Source: Lachnospiraceae bacterium
GTDB lineage: Bacteria; Bacillota; Clostridia; Lachnospirales; Lachnospiraceae
DNA length: 18,315 bases
Direction: 5' to 3'
NCBI GenBank assembly: GCA_017964055.1
Contig: JAGCSS010000253.1
Span: 1 to 18,315 of the forward strand
Shown here: positions 1-8,902 of the stretch, one piece after another
How positions within the stretch are numbered: position 1 is the stretch's first letter
Layout of the letters: each line of letters starts with the position of its first letter
The notes under the pieces: generated by a model
What the model saw: only the letters and a program-made list of their open reading frames with translations
What the model was told of the DNA's origin: nothing
The model's database searches: none
Made by a program: the position numbers and the translations under genes

Positions 1-1257
1 ATCACCGTCAGTCTCCGTGGGCTGTCCGAGCATGAAATAAAGCTTGACCTTGTCCCAGCCTGCCCTGAAGGCGCCGGTAGCGCCCTTCATGATCTGCTCC
101 TCGGTAAGGCCCTTGTTTATAACGTCTCTCAGCCTCTGCGTGCCCGCTTCGGGGGCAAAGGTCACGGATGATTTCTTAACGTCCTGTACCCTGCTCATAA
201 CGTCGATCGCGAATGCGTCGATACGCAGGGACGGAAGCGAGATATTGACTTTTCGGTCACCCATCTCGGCAATAAGATAATCGAGCAGTTCTCCCAGATA
301 CGGATAATCACTCGAGCTCAAGGAACTCAGCGTGATCTCCTCGTATCCGGTATTCTTTATGATATCTATCGTGTTCTGCTTAAGTACCTCCAGCGACCTC
401 GCCCTGATCGGACGGTAGATCATGCCGGCCTGGCAGAAACGGCAGCCTCTGATGCAGCCGCGCTGTATCTCGAGCACCGCGCGGTCCTGAACCGCTTTAA
501 GATAAGGCACGATGGGCTTTCTCGGATAGAAGGTATCGGACAGGTTGCCGACCACCTGACGCTTTATCGCGGCGGGCACACCTTCCCTGCCCGTAAACGA
601 AGCTATCGTACCGTCTTCATTGTATGTAACATCGTAAAAGGCCGGCATATACAGGCCTTCGATGTGTGAGAGCGCCAGCAGGATATCATGCCTCGACGCC
701 TTTTTGGCCCGCATCTCCTTATAGAGATCGAGCATGTCGTAGTAAACGGTCTCGCCCTCGCCTATATAGATTATGTCGAAGAAATCCGCGATGGGCTCGG
801 GATTGTATGTGCAGGGGCCGCCGCCTATAACGATCGGATCGTCATCGGTGCGGTCCTTTGAAAACAGCGGGATATGCGAGAGTTCGAGCACCTGCAGCAC
901 ATTCGTATAACACATCTCGTACTGCAGCGTGATGCCGAGGAAATCGAAATCCTTTATCGGCTGCTGGCTCTCGAGCGCGAACAGCGGGATATCCTTTTCG
1001 CGCATGATCTTGTCGAGATCCGGCCACGGCGAATAAACGCGCTCGCACCAGGTATCCTCTCTCTGATTGAACATGTCATAGAGTATCTGTATCCCGAGAT
1101 GGGACATACCCACCTCATATACGTCCGGGAAACACATACAGAATCTCACGTCGATCTTCGAGAGGTCCTTAACGATCGCGTTGACCTCGTGCCCGATATA
1201 CCGCTCGGGCTTTTCTATCGAACTTAATATCTCATCCGATAATGCTAATTTTGTCAT
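1..1257 (-). CDS. B12-binding-type radical SAM protein, C-terminus cut off by the window edge
   Basis: The frame is open from an ATG at 1257 to position 1 (419 codons, no stop), so only the N-terminal part is present. Residues 268-275 read CIRGCRFC, the CxxxCxxC motif that binds the [4Fe-4S] cluster and S-adenosylmethionine in radical SAM enzymes. The preceding part contains FLGITLQYEM and IVIGGGPCTYNPEP (about residues 105-150), typical of the cobalamin-binding-like domain of the family often annotated TIGR03960 (YgiQ-related). Members are usually about 600 residues, so roughly a third is missing. The substrate of this family is not established to my knowledge. The gene starts 23 bp after guaD and is probably co-transcribed with it. 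In many Clostridia a DUF2344 gene follows; that lies outside this window. The family call is by recognition of motifs; the reaction is unknown. Confidence 0.9.
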   Translation of the reverse strand, partial: MTKLALSDEILSSIEKPERYIGHEVNAIVKDLSKIDVRFCMCFPDVYEVGMSHLGIQILYDMFNQREDTWCERVYSPWPDLDKIMREKDIPLFALESQQPIKDFDFLGITLQYEMCYTNVLQVLELSHIPLFSKDRTDDDPIVIGGGPCTYNPEPIADFFDIIYIGEGETVYYDMLDLYKEMRAKKASRHDILLALSHIEGLYMPAFYDVTYNEDGTIASFTGREGVPAAIKRQVVGNLSDTFYPRKPIVPYLKAVQDRAVLEIQRGCIRGCRFCQAGMIYRPIRARSLEVLKQNTIDIIKNTGYEEITLSSLSSSDYPYLGELLDYLIAEMGDRKVNISLPSLRIDAFAIDVMSRVQDVKKSSVTFAPEAGTQRLRDVINKGLTEEQIMKGATGAFRAGWDKVKLYFMLGQPTETDGD

Positions 1258-1280
1258 CTATACTCCAAATCAATCACTTT

Positions 1281-2552
1281 TTAAAACAGCTTATGACCCG
1301 CCACCCATTTCGCGATGATGGAACCCGCATGGCCGAGATACATAATGCGCTCGAGTCTCTGAGGGATGTTAAGCTCCAGCACTGTCCTGGCCGATGAATC
1401 ATCGATGATGAGGGCATCAAACTCGTAGCCGTCCTCAAAACTGCCGACCTTGCCGAAGAACTCTCCGCCGCCCTTTGTTGCGAGGAAAAACGCCTCGGGG
1501 AATGTCAGCGCCCTCTCTGTGTCATCGACCAGTCTCCAGCGAAGCTTTGATACCTGGATCGAGTCGGTGACCGCTTTGAACATATTGATGGTCGAACCGC
1601 CGGCAACGTCACTGGCGAGACCGCACTTAACTCCCCTGTTGAGGAATTTCCTCATGGGCGCGATGCCCGAGCGCAGGTTCTCGTTGGACTGCGGGGAATG
1701 GGCCACAAATACGCCCCTCTCCTTCATCAGCTCTATCTCGTCGTCGCGCATATGGATGCAGTGCGCCATAACCGTTTTTCCGGATGTTCCGAAGAGCCCG
1801 AACCTGTCGTACGCATCCGCGTAGCCCTTTGAGTCGGGTGCCAGCTCATGTACCCAGTCTACCTCACTTAAATTTTCCGAAAGATGCGACTGCACGGGCA
1901 AATGCCGCTCGGCGGCGATCTCTCCGAGACGCTTCATCAGGCCGTCAGTGCATGAAGGCACGAATCTGGGCGTGATGATCGGATGCACGCTGGCATATCT
2001 GCCGGTGACATCATCGAGCCACCTGGCGGTCTCCTCTGCGGACTCGGCTGTTTCCTCACGGTAAATGTCGGGACTGTTGCGGTCCATGTTCACCTTGCCG
2101 ATGTAGCCTGCCATACCCTCACGGTCAAAGGCCTCCATCAGATACTCGGTAGCCTGTCTGTGGATTGTCGCGAAAACGACCGCACGTGAGGTCGCGCTGT
2201 GCTTTATGTCATCGACGAACACGTCGTATGCCTTTTTCGCGTATTCAATGTCCGCATATCTGCTCTCCTGCGGGAATGTGATCGTATCGAGCCAGTCCAG
2301 AAGCTCCAGGTCCATGCCCAGTCCCCTGTACGCGTACTGCGGTGCGTGCAGATGTATGTCTGACATGCCCGGACAGATAAGCTTGTCCGTATAGTCAAAT
2401 ACCTCGATCCCGGCGTATTTTTCGGGCAGCTCCCTGTATATCCCGGCTACCCTGCCGTTCTCGCAGATTAGGTACGAATTCTCGTAAAACTCCAGCTCGG
2501 TAAGTGCCTTTGAGAAACAGATGTCTCCCTTTAAGGCAAACGTTTTATTCAT
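1281..2552 (-). CDS. guaD: guanine deaminase
   Basis: This is a 423-residue amidohydrolase of the usual guanine deaminase length. The enzyme converts guanine to xanthine and ammonia in cytoplasmic purine salvage and catabolism. Visible metal-site motifs are HLH (H67, H69) in PGMSDIHLHAPQY, H223 in HLSEN, H264 in AHCIHM and D315 in SDVAGG. The segment TPRFVPSC (194-201) matches the guanine-contacting loop of the family, and KVNMDRNSPD (153-162) is also characteristic of guanine deaminases rather than of cytosine or chlorohydrolase-type amidohydrolases. The start is supported by GGAGGGGG about 6 nt before the ATG. It sits 108 bp downstream of the zinc-ribbon gene and 23 bp upstream of the radical SAM gene. 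No xanthine dehydrogenase or purine transporter is visible nearby. Confidence 0.93.
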   Translation of the reverse strand: MNKTFALKGDICFSKALTELEFYENSYLICENGRVAGIYRELPEKYAGIEVFDYTDKLICPGMSDIHLHAPQYAYRGLGMDLELLDWLDTITFPQESRYADIEYAKKAYDVFVDDIKHSATSRAVVFATIHRQATEYLMEAFDREGMAGYIGKVNMDRNSPDIYREETAESAEETARWLDDVTGRYASVHPIITPRFVPSCTDGLMKRLGEIAAERHLPVQSHLSENLSEVDWVHELAPDSKGYADAYDRFGLFGTSGKTVMAHCIHMRDDEIELMKERGVFVAHSPQSNENLRSGIAPMRKFLNRGVKCGLASDVAGGSTINMFKAVTDSIQVSKLRWRLVDDTERALTFPEAFFLATKGGGEFFGKVGSFEDGYEFDALIIDDSSARTVLELNIPQRLERIMYLGHAGSIIAKWVAGHKLF

Positions 2553-2660
2553 ATGTATCCCCCTCCCTCGCTCCGCTTCGGGTGTTCGCAGTCTTCGCCT
2601 TCGTCGAAGCTCTGCTGACTATTACACGCTGCGCTCCCATTCCCATAAGCCGGACGGACC

Positions 2661-3650
2661 TTACTCCTCTGTATCCCCGGTCTCGTCCTCCCCGGTCCCG
2701 GCGGTCTCCTCTTGTCCGAGCGTATCGTCAAAATGTGAATTATAGTAATCCTCGATCAGGTCGTCCGCATAGCTCTCGTCGAGATCGGGATACTCGCCAA
2801 ACAGCTTTGCGCGGATGATCTCGGTGCGGCGCAGGTAAAGCAGTTCTTCGCTCAGATCCTCGCCTTCGAGCTCTGTGAACAGCTCGTCTGTGATATTCTC
2901 CTCGAGCCACTTATCGAGCGATGCGGTAAGCTTCTCCTCCTCTACGGACGCGATCTCGGCACGTCTCGAGCGCTTGATGGCATTGATGCCGACCAGACAG
3001 CAGCCGATGGCCATAGCGCCGATCAGGATCAGCGAAGGAACGTTGTTGAACAGTGTGATATAGTTGGTCGCGTTGAGTACCAGGAAAACCAGCAGCAGCA
3101 CCGCAAATCCCAGGAAAGTGATCGCGGTCGAGAACATCTCCTTGCTCTCGTCCGCCTTTTTAACGTAAACTTCGGTGGGCTTGTAGACCTTTTCGGCCAT
3201 AAGAGCCTGGGCAATGGTCGCCTTTTCCTCAGCGCTCATCTCGCTCTCGGGTATCTCCTCGAGCAGGGCCTCATCGATGTCAAGAGCCGAATCTTCCTTC
3301 CATTTTTCCATTTTCTCAACAGCCTTTTCGATCTTCTCGCGCTGTTCCTTTGCCATGTTGGCCGATTCAACATTATAGAAAGCTCTGAAGGCGGTCTTTG
3401 CTTTGGCCAGATCCTCCTCTTCGACAGTCACCGCGTAGCTCTCTTCGTCATCGCAGTACGCATATTCCGCCGGAATATCCGAATACTCGAGATAGTCGAC
3501 GAGCCTGCCTGCCAGCTCTTCCTCGGAAATATAGGCTACTACGGCCTTTTCCTTCTCTTCGGGGAGCTCATCGACCAGCGTCGCTCCGCAGTCACTGCAC
3601 ACCTCTATTCCTTCCTGATATTCTGTTTTGCAATTAGGGCACCAGGGCAT
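2661..3650 (-). CDS. zinc-ribbon membrane protein with DUF2007-like segment
   Basis: This is a 329-residue protein of unknown function. Residues 1-25 form a zinc ribbon (CPNC at 4-7, CSDCG at 18-22). Residues about 35-95 resemble the DUF2007 fold: a short alpha/beta stretch in which VVAYISEEELAGRLVDYLE is followed by a cysteine and an acidic turn. A charged, probably helical segment (98-165) leads to two hydrophobic helices at about 173-193 and 205-225. The C-terminal 100 residues are strongly acidic and end in a Glu/Asp/Thr/Gly tail. There is no signal peptide, so the ribbon and acidic tail probably both face the cytoplasm. The start is set by GGAGG 8 nt before the ATG, below a good promoter at 3714-3741. 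No role can be assigned; zinc binding is inferred from the cysteines. Confidence 0.85.
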   Translation of the reverse strand: MPWCPNCKTEYQEGIEVCSDCGATLVDELPEEKEKAVVAYISEEELAGRLVDYLEYSDIPAEYAYCDDEESYAVTVEEEDLAKAKTAFRAFYNVESANMAKEQREKIEKAVEKMEKWKEDSALDIDEALLEEIPESEMSAEEKATIAQALMAEKVYKPTEVYVKKADESKEMFSTAITFLGFAVLLLVFLVLNATNYITLFNNVPSLILIGAMAIGCCLVGINAIKRSRRAEIASVEEEKLTASLDKWLEENITDELFTELEGEDLSEELLYLRRTEIIRAKLFGEYPDLDESYADDLIEDYYNSHFDDTLGQEETAGTGEDETGDTEE

Positions 3651-3713
3651 AATTGATTCCTCCAGGTAAAAATTATCTTAAGCATGCGTTTTACGCGCAA
3701 TACTACAGATATC

Positions 3714-3741
3714 ATTATACTTTAAACTCACGATTTTTCAA
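3714..3741 (-). promoter_or_regulatory. sigma-A-type promoter of the zinc-ribbon/guaD/radical SAM cluster
   Basis: Read on the minus strand, TTGAAA (3736-3741) is followed by a 16-bp spacer and a perfect TATAAT (3714-3719). It lies 64 bp upstream of the zinc-ribbon start codon and below the terminator of the preceding operon. The three downstream genes are likely one transcript, since no terminator is visible between them. Confidence 0.8.
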
Positions 3742-3767
3742 TCTCTCTCACAGATTTTTCACAAATG

Positions 3768-3799
3768 AAAAAGCAAGACATGAAGAATGCATGTCTTGC
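3768..3799 (-). terminator. rho-independent terminator after the GH31 gene
   Basis: GCAAGACATG (minus strand 3799-3790) pairs perfectly with CATGTCTTGC (3782-3773) around a 7-nt loop, followed on the minus strand by a run of five T. It begins 8 bp beyond the GH31 stop codon and closes the malEFG-GH31 operon. Confidence 0.88.
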
Positions 3800-3806
3800 C
3801 TTATAT

Positions 3807-6173
3807 TCAGCCGGCGCGGTCATATATTTCCGTGATCGCGTCCTTTAATGCCTCGGGTACGGCCAGTCCGGAAAGTCTCTTTAAGAATTCCGGATCTCCG
3901 CCCTTTTCGGACTTTATCATTTCCCAAAAAACCTTTTCTTTATAGTCCATAACGGTCCATGCACGGTCGAGGAGTTCAATGGTCTCTGCTCTTTTGTCGT
4001 TTACCGCGGCATGAAGCCCGCAGATCCTTACCGTCCTCGCGGCAGTTACCGGCTTTTTCGTAAGTTCCAGCTTTATGATGTGCTTTTCCTTATCAAAATC
4101 ACAGTTTGCGACATCTTCGCCATCGACGGCAAAATCTTCGCCGGGCTCCGCTCCGTACAGCCACAGTTCAAATGCCCGCTCACCGGGGATCACGGACAGA
4201 TCGCCTTCGGCCGCGCCTACCGTGAGCACGCAGCTGCCGTCAGTTCCGATATCCATGACAACGGGCGTTTTCGCATATACCCCGTCCCTATAGGACATGC
4301 TGATGCCGTCATCCTCATAGATCGTGTAATTTCCGCTCTTTCCGAACCCGAACAGTATCCGCATTCTTACCGGATTATCCGTTCCGTTTTCCTTATCTTC
4401 AAGCGATTCGGGCAGTATCCCGCCGGCACCCATCAGCACCGGTATCGAATAGAGCGTCCTGTAGAGTTTTCGTCTCACACCCTCGCTCTCATATATATGT
4501 CCGGTGAAGATATCGTACCATCTTCCCTCGGGGATATAGGCGTCAACCGACGCCATCCGCAGCATTTTATCCTCTTTGGCGGTGATCGCGCAGACGATCA
4601 GCGAGTCGCCGAAAACATATTCGTTCGGGACATCATAGGCTTCCTCGGTTTCGGGATACCGGTAGTACAGAGGCTGCAGCATCGGAATGTCACGCTTATG
4701 CGCCTTGGCCGCTTCGGTATACAGATAAGGTACCAGCCTGTGCCTCAGACGCATGAACTCAGCCATAATGCCGTGATGCGGCTCCGTGAGCGTCCACGGC
4801 TCCTTGTTAAAGAACAGGCTGTTGCTCGAATGGAGACGCATGATCGGTGAGAAAACTCCGAACTGTATCCATCGGATCAGCCTGTCGTTATCTTTGTCAC
4901 CCAGCATGTGTCCGCCGATATCGTGGCTCCACCAGCCGTAGCCTATATTTGCCGCGGTAGACGTGAAAAACGGCTGATATGCGAGGCTTCGCCATGTCGA
5001 GCGCGTATCTCCCGAAAAACCGATCGGATAACGGTGGCTGCCCGGTCCCGCGTATCTGGAGAAAATCATCGGACGTTTTCCGCGATCCTCCTGATCCTTA
5101 TAGTGATAATGATTCAGCAGGAACAGCGGATCCACGGCGCCCCGGCTGCCCGTGCCCTGCTGCCAGTCTATCCACCAGAACGCGACTCCGTCATCCTCGT
5201 AGGGATGCATGATCTGTTCAAAATAAACTTTTCTGAAGGCGGGGTCCGACATATCAAACATCACGGGCTCCTCCGTTGAGGAATCTATGCCCATTGCGGA
5301 CGCGGCCGCCTCATACACCGATTCGTATGCGCGTATACCGTCCGCCGGATGAAGGTTCAGTGTGGGCGCCAGTTTCCGGTCCTTCAGAGTCCTTAAAAAG
5401 CGCCTGTAGTCGGGAAAACAGTCTTCATCCCATGTAAATCCGGTCCAGCCCGTACCGTATTTCGAATCGACATCGGTCAGATGCCAGTCCATGTCTATTA
5501 CCGCAACAGAAAGCGGTATCCGCTCCCGCGCGAAGCGGTCAAGCAGCTCTCCGTAGCTCTGTTCGGTGTATCTGTGGTACCTGCTCCACCAGTTTCCGAG
5601 CGCATAGCGGGGGATCATCGGTGTTTTTCCGCAGAGTCCGAAAAAGCTCTTCAGTCCCGCGTAAAAGTCCCTGCCGTATCCGAAGAAATACAGATCCCTG
5701 CGCTCAATGCCCGTGTTTATGAACTCTCCGTTCTCACACACTGCGGAAGAACTGTCATCCAGTACGGCATATCCGTTCCTTCCGAATATTCCGGGCTCGA
5801 GCTCCGTAAATCCGTCGGTGAAATCAAGGGTTCTTGCGGTTCCCCACAGATTCCCGTCAGAATTGCCGTATACGATGCTGTAGTGCCATACCGTCCCGGA
5901 GCCCTTAAGCGTTATCATAAGCCCAAGCGACGAAAAAGGCTTTTTGTCGTATTCGAGTTTCAGATACTCCGTTTCGACGATCAGTTTTCCGCCCGGCTCA
6001 TCGCAGCTGCTTGTGACGGGTCCTTTTCCGTCTCCGCAAAGATCCCTGTTGACCACGGTTCTCGTCATCCGGTCCTCAAAGAGTCCCTCTGCCTGGTATT
6101 CCAGGCGGATCAGCCGGTCGGCAAGCACCGTGATCCTGTAGTCCGGGCCGGTAAATATATTATTGCCTTTCAT
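3807..6173 (-). CDS. glycoside hydrolase family 31, probable alpha-glucosidase, cytoplasmic
   Basis: This is a 788-residue GH31 enzyme, numbered here from an upstream ATG at 6179. Residues 20-185 form the N-terminal beta-sandwich. The TIM barrel follows, with SVAVIDMDWH (224-233), the nucleophile Asp338 in WWIDWQQG and the acid/base Asp391 in GFSGDTRSTW. GWWSHDIGGHM (415-425) is also typical of the family. A C-terminal beta domain and a helical tail follow. No signal peptide is present, so it should act in the cytoplasm on imported malto-oligosaccharides. The nucleophile motif has WQQG where classical alpha-glucosidases have MNEP, which marks a distinct GH31 subgroup and leaves substrate specificity uncertain. 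I chose the second ATG (6173) because GAGG lies 8 nt before it but only 2 nt before the ATG at 6179. It is the last gene of the transporter operon, 31 bp after malG. Confidence 0.88.
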   Translation of the reverse strand: MKGNNIFTGPDYRITVLADRLIRLEYQAEGLFEDRMTRTVVNRDLCGDGKGPVTSSCDEPGGKLIVETEYLKLEYDKKPFSSLGLMITLKGSGTVWHYSIVYGNSDGNLWGTARTLDFTDGFTELEPGIFGRNGYAVLDDSSSAVCENGEFINTGIERRDLYFFGYGRDFYAGLKSFFGLCGKTPMIPRYALGNWWSRYHRYTEQSYGELLDRFARERIPLSVAVIDMDWHLTDVDSKYGTGWTGFTWDEDCFPDYRRFLRTLKDRKLAPTLNLHPADGIRAYESVYEAAASAMGIDSSTEEPVMFDMSDPAFRKVYFEQIMHPYEDDGVAFWWIDWQQGTGSRGAVDPLFLLNHYHYKDQEDRGKRPMIFSRYAGPGSHRYPIGFSGDTRSTWRSLAYQPFFTSTAANIGYGWWSHDIGGHMLGDKDNDRLIRWIQFGVFSPIMRLHSSNSLFFNKEPWTLTEPHHGIMAEFMRLRHRLVPYLYTEAAKAHKRDIPMLQPLYYRYPETEEAYDVPNEYVFGDSLIVCAITAKEDKMLRMASVDAYIPEGRWYDIFTGHIYESEGVRRKLYRTLYSIPVLMGAGGILPESLEDKENGTDNPVRMRILFGFGKSGNYTIYEDDGISMSYRDGVYAKTPVVMDIGTDGSCVLTVGAAEGDLSVIPGERAFELWLYGAEPGEDFAVDGEDVANCDFDKEKHIIKLELTKKPVTAARTVRICGLHAAVNDKRAETIELLDRAWTVMDYKEKVFWEMIKSEKGGDPEFLKRLSGLAVPEALKDAITEIYDRAG

Positions 6174-6204
6174 TTGCATTACCTCACTTAAGCTGCTCTT
6201 ACGC

Positions 6205-7455
6205 TCATCCCTTTACCGCGCCCGAAAGGCCTTCAACATAGAAACGCTGCAGCCATACGAACAGTATGACGATCGGGAGCGCTACCAGTACCGCACCCGC
6301 GGCAAACTGTGTATAGTAAGTGTCGATCCTTCTGAAATCAGTCATCCAGAACAATCCGACGGCGACCGTGTATGAGCTCTGCTTGTCTCCGAAGAGCATG
6401 CTCGGGAAGATATAGTCCGACCATGCGCCAAGGAAACCTCCGAGCACGATATAAACGATTATCGATTTTGAGAGAGGGAGCGTGATCTTGGAGAATATCT
6501 GCGCTCTCGACGCTCCGTCTATGATGGCCGCTTCATCGAGCGCCCTCGGGATCGTATCGAAAAAGCCCTTGGTCACATGATATCCCATTGCCGCGCCCGC
6601 AGCGCCCACGACGATGAGTGCCAGCAGCGACTGATTGAGTCCTATGCCCTTTAAGATGTTATATACCGCGATCAATGACATGAATCCCGGGAACATGCCG
6701 ATGATCATCAGCACGTTCATGAATGCCTTCCTGCCGGAAAAACGCGTGCGGCTGAGGATAAACGCGGTCATCAGCACGATCATCGTATTGAATACGCAGC
6801 CGCACATCGCAACGATAAATGTATTGAGCCACCATCTGCCGAACGGAAGAACGCTCTGGTTCGAAAACAGATTGGCGTAATTTTTCAGCGTTAAGCCGCG
6901 GGGAATGAAATATCCTACGTAGTACCCCTGCTCCGCACGAAGTGAAGTGATCACGATCCACAGAACCGGGAAGAGCCAGATCACGCTGAGGATCACAAGG
7001 ATGATATAGCCCCTGTCGGTCCTGGTAACACGCATGACCGTTATCAGAGTGAAGTATGCGGCGATCAGGCCGATCCAGTAACCGAATCCCAGGTTTTTGT
7101 TCAGGAAATTCCCGTATAAGCCGGCTGTCTCCAGTATTTTCTTGCTTGAAAACAGAAGCAGCGTGAAAAACGCGGTTGAAAAAGCCTGCACCGCCTGCCA
7201 GAGCTTTACGCCTCCGACCGTTGTCTTAAAGAACATGACAACTCCGAGTACTGCGGATAAGGCCGCAGATATGACGGCTCCGAACAGGATGATGTCGACG
7301 TATGAATTTCCGCGCGCAGCCAGCGCCTGAAGCATGCTCACCGTTTTTCCGTCCGCAGACGCATAGGGCAGGAGAATACACACAAACAGGATCAGTGCTC
7401 CGACGAGAGCCCGGACATAATGATCGAGATTTAATCCGATAACTGTTTTTTTCAT
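6205..7455 (-). CDS. maltose-type ABC transporter permease, MalG-like, with N-terminal membrane extension
   Basis: This is a 416-residue inner subunit of a carbohydrate uptake (CUT1) ABC importer. The C-terminal 280 residues, from about 145, match MalG. The coupling motif that docks on the ATPase is EAAIIDGASRAQIFSKITLP (308-327). PRGLTLKNYANLF (185-197) is the conserved start of the periplasm-side loop, and GGFLGAWSDYIFP (339-351) is also typical. Classical MalG is about 280-296 residues; here about 140 extra residues carry roughly four further hydrophobic segments (about 13-33, 53-76, 88-103, 122-141). Its ATG overlaps the malF stop by one base (TAATG), indicating translational coupling. 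The family is certain; maltose or maltodextrin as substrate is inferred from the neighbouring amylase and GH31 genes. Confidence 0.9.
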   Translation of the reverse strand: MKKTVIGLNLDHYVRALVGALILFVCILLPYASADGKTVSMLQALAARGNSYVDIILFGAVISAALSAVLGVVMFFKTTVGGVKLWQAVQAFSTAFFTLLLFSSKKILETAGLYGNFLNKNLGFGYWIGLIAAYFTLITVMRVTRTDRGYIILVILSVIWLFPVLWIVITSLRAEQGYYVGYFIPRGLTLKNYANLFSNQSVLPFGRWWLNTFIVAMCGCVFNTMIVLMTAFILSRTRFSGRKAFMNVLMIIGMFPGFMSLIAVYNILKGIGLNQSLLALIVVGAAGAAMGYHVTKGFFDTIPRALDEAAIIDGASRAQIFSKITLPLSKSIIVYIVLGGFLGAWSDYIFPSMLFGDKQSSYTVAVGLFWMTDFRRIDTYYTQFAAGAVLVALPIVILFVWLQRFYVEGLSGAVKG

Positions 7456-8843
7456 TATTGGAAGCCCTCCTCATTCTTCATAGATCCCGATCTGGAGAAC
7501 GTGATAAGCGTAAATATCGCCGAGATCACAAATATGATGATGCCTATGGTCGATGCCAGATTGTAATCGTTGCTGTCCCTGGTCAGCTTGTACAGCCATG
7601 TGACGAGCAGGTCGGTTTTGCCCGCGCCCTTGAAATAATCGAGTGAATTGGGCGCACCCGCCGTCAGGAAATAGATCGCGTTGAAGTTGTTGAAATTGCC
7701 TATCAGATTGGCGATCAGATAGGGCGTCGTGACAAAGAGCATGTAAGGGAACGTGATCTTCCGGAATATGGTCACGGGGCCCGCCCCGTCGATCTTTGCG
7801 CTCTCATAGAGCTCGTTCGGGATATTCATCAGTATACCGCTCACCATCAGCATGGTGACAGGCACGCCGATCCAGAAATTCACGACGATAACGCTGACCC
7901 TGGCCCACATCGTATTGGTCAGGAACGGCAGCGCGCCCTCGGTAAAGCCCCATTTCTGCAGAAGTACGTTAAATATGCCCCTTTCGCCGAGCATCGTCGC
8001 CACGAATCTGAGCGAGATGAATCCGGGGATCGCGTAGGTGATAACAAAGATCGTACGCCAGAATTTCTTCAGTTTGATGCCCTTTGAATTGATGATCATC
8101 GCGAGTATCATTCCGCCGAAATAGCAGGAAAATGTAGCCGAAATACCCCATATGAAGGTCCATCCGAGAACCGGCCAGAAGGTTGCCGAAAGCCTGTCGG
8201 ATGAGGAAAGCAGCGTCTTAAAATTCTCAAGTCCGACCCAGTCGAACAGATTTCCGGGCGGCTGATGCTCGGAATCGTAGTTGGTAAACGCCATCAGGAT
8301 CATGTAGATCAGCGGCGTTACGGTAAAGGTCAGCAGTCCGATGACCGGTATGGTAAGGAACGAGAAATGGATGTTCTTATCGGCCAAATTCCTAACATCC
8401 TCGATAAATCCGGGCACATGTTTTCCAAGTTCCCTGCGTGCTCTCGCCCGCTCTCCGGAATAGATCGAGAACAGCCACATCGCCAGGAATACCGCGCTCA
8501 CAATGACCGAAACAACGCCAAACAGCAGGATAAGCATGGAATTGTCGCCCTGCACCGTCTCATAGATTCCGACCGACTCATTAAATACCATCGACTGCGT
8601 CTTTGTGCCGAGAGTCATGAGGTCCGCGATAAGTCTCAGGCCTTTTGCCTTCATGAACACGAGATACAGTATCTCAAGTACCAGAAAAATGCTGCCCTTT
8701 ACGGCCTGTCCGTTTTTTATGTTCGCCAGACCGCAGAAAATGTATGAAAGTTTCGAGAAGATATCACCCTTGGTAAATATGGTGACGAAGTTCCTTCCCT
8801 TGTATATCTCCTTATCGATGACCGAATTTGCCTGTCCGCTCAT
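7455..8843 (-). CDS. maltose-type ABC transporter permease, MalF-like
   Basis: This is a 462-residue permease of a CUT1 sugar importer. The coupling motif is ELYESAKIDGAG (364-375 counting from an upstream ATG at 8903; subtract 20 for this start). The MalF-specific segment GNFNNFNAIYFLTAGAP follows about 30 residues later. Several hydrophobic helices precede the core, including about 70-84 and 121-148, as in the larger Gram-positive MalF/MalC proteins. I chose the ATG at 8843 because GGAGG lies 12 nt upstream. The longer frame from 8903 begins inside the hairpin at 8903-8948, has no ribosome binding site and adds a cysteine-rich stretch unlike the family. The gene lies 125 bp after the binding-protein gene and overlaps malG by one base. 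Confidence 0.9.
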   Translation of the reverse strand: MSGQANSVIDKEIYKGRNFVTIFTKGDIFSKLSYIFCGLANIKNGQAVKGSIFLVLEILYLVFMKAKGLRLIADLMTLGTKTQSMVFNESVGIYETVQGDNSMLILLFGVVSVIVSAVFLAMWLFSIYSGERARARRELGKHVPGFIEDVRNLADKNIHFSFLTIPVIGLLTFTVTPLIYMILMAFTNYDSEHQPPGNLFDWVGLENFKTLLSSSDRLSATFWPVLGWTFIWGISATFSCYFGGMILAMIINSKGIKLKKFWRTIFVITYAIPGFISLRFVATMLGERGIFNVLLQKWGFTEGALPFLTNTMWARVSVIVVNFWIGVPVTMLMVSGILMNIPNELYESAKIDGAGPVTIFRKITFPYMLFVTTPYLIANLIGNFNNFNAIYFLTAGAPNSLDYFKGAGKTDLLVTWLYKLTRDSNDYNLASTIGIIIFVISAIFTLITFSRSGSMKNEEGFQ

Positions 8844-8902
8844 GTTGACTGATAACCTCCGAAAATCTCTGATTGATGAGCAGCATCCGTTCTTAAAGAT
8901 CA

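Noticed and set aside
4011-4850. Open frame of 279 codons on the plus strand within the GH31 gene
   Set aside because: It is a shadow of the GH31 coding strand: composition is Arg/His/Ile-rich without domain motifs and no ribosome binding site precedes it.
5481-6191. Open frame of 236 codons on the plus strand within the GH31 gene
   Set aside because: Antisense shadow of a clearly conserved enzyme; no family resemblance and no start signals.
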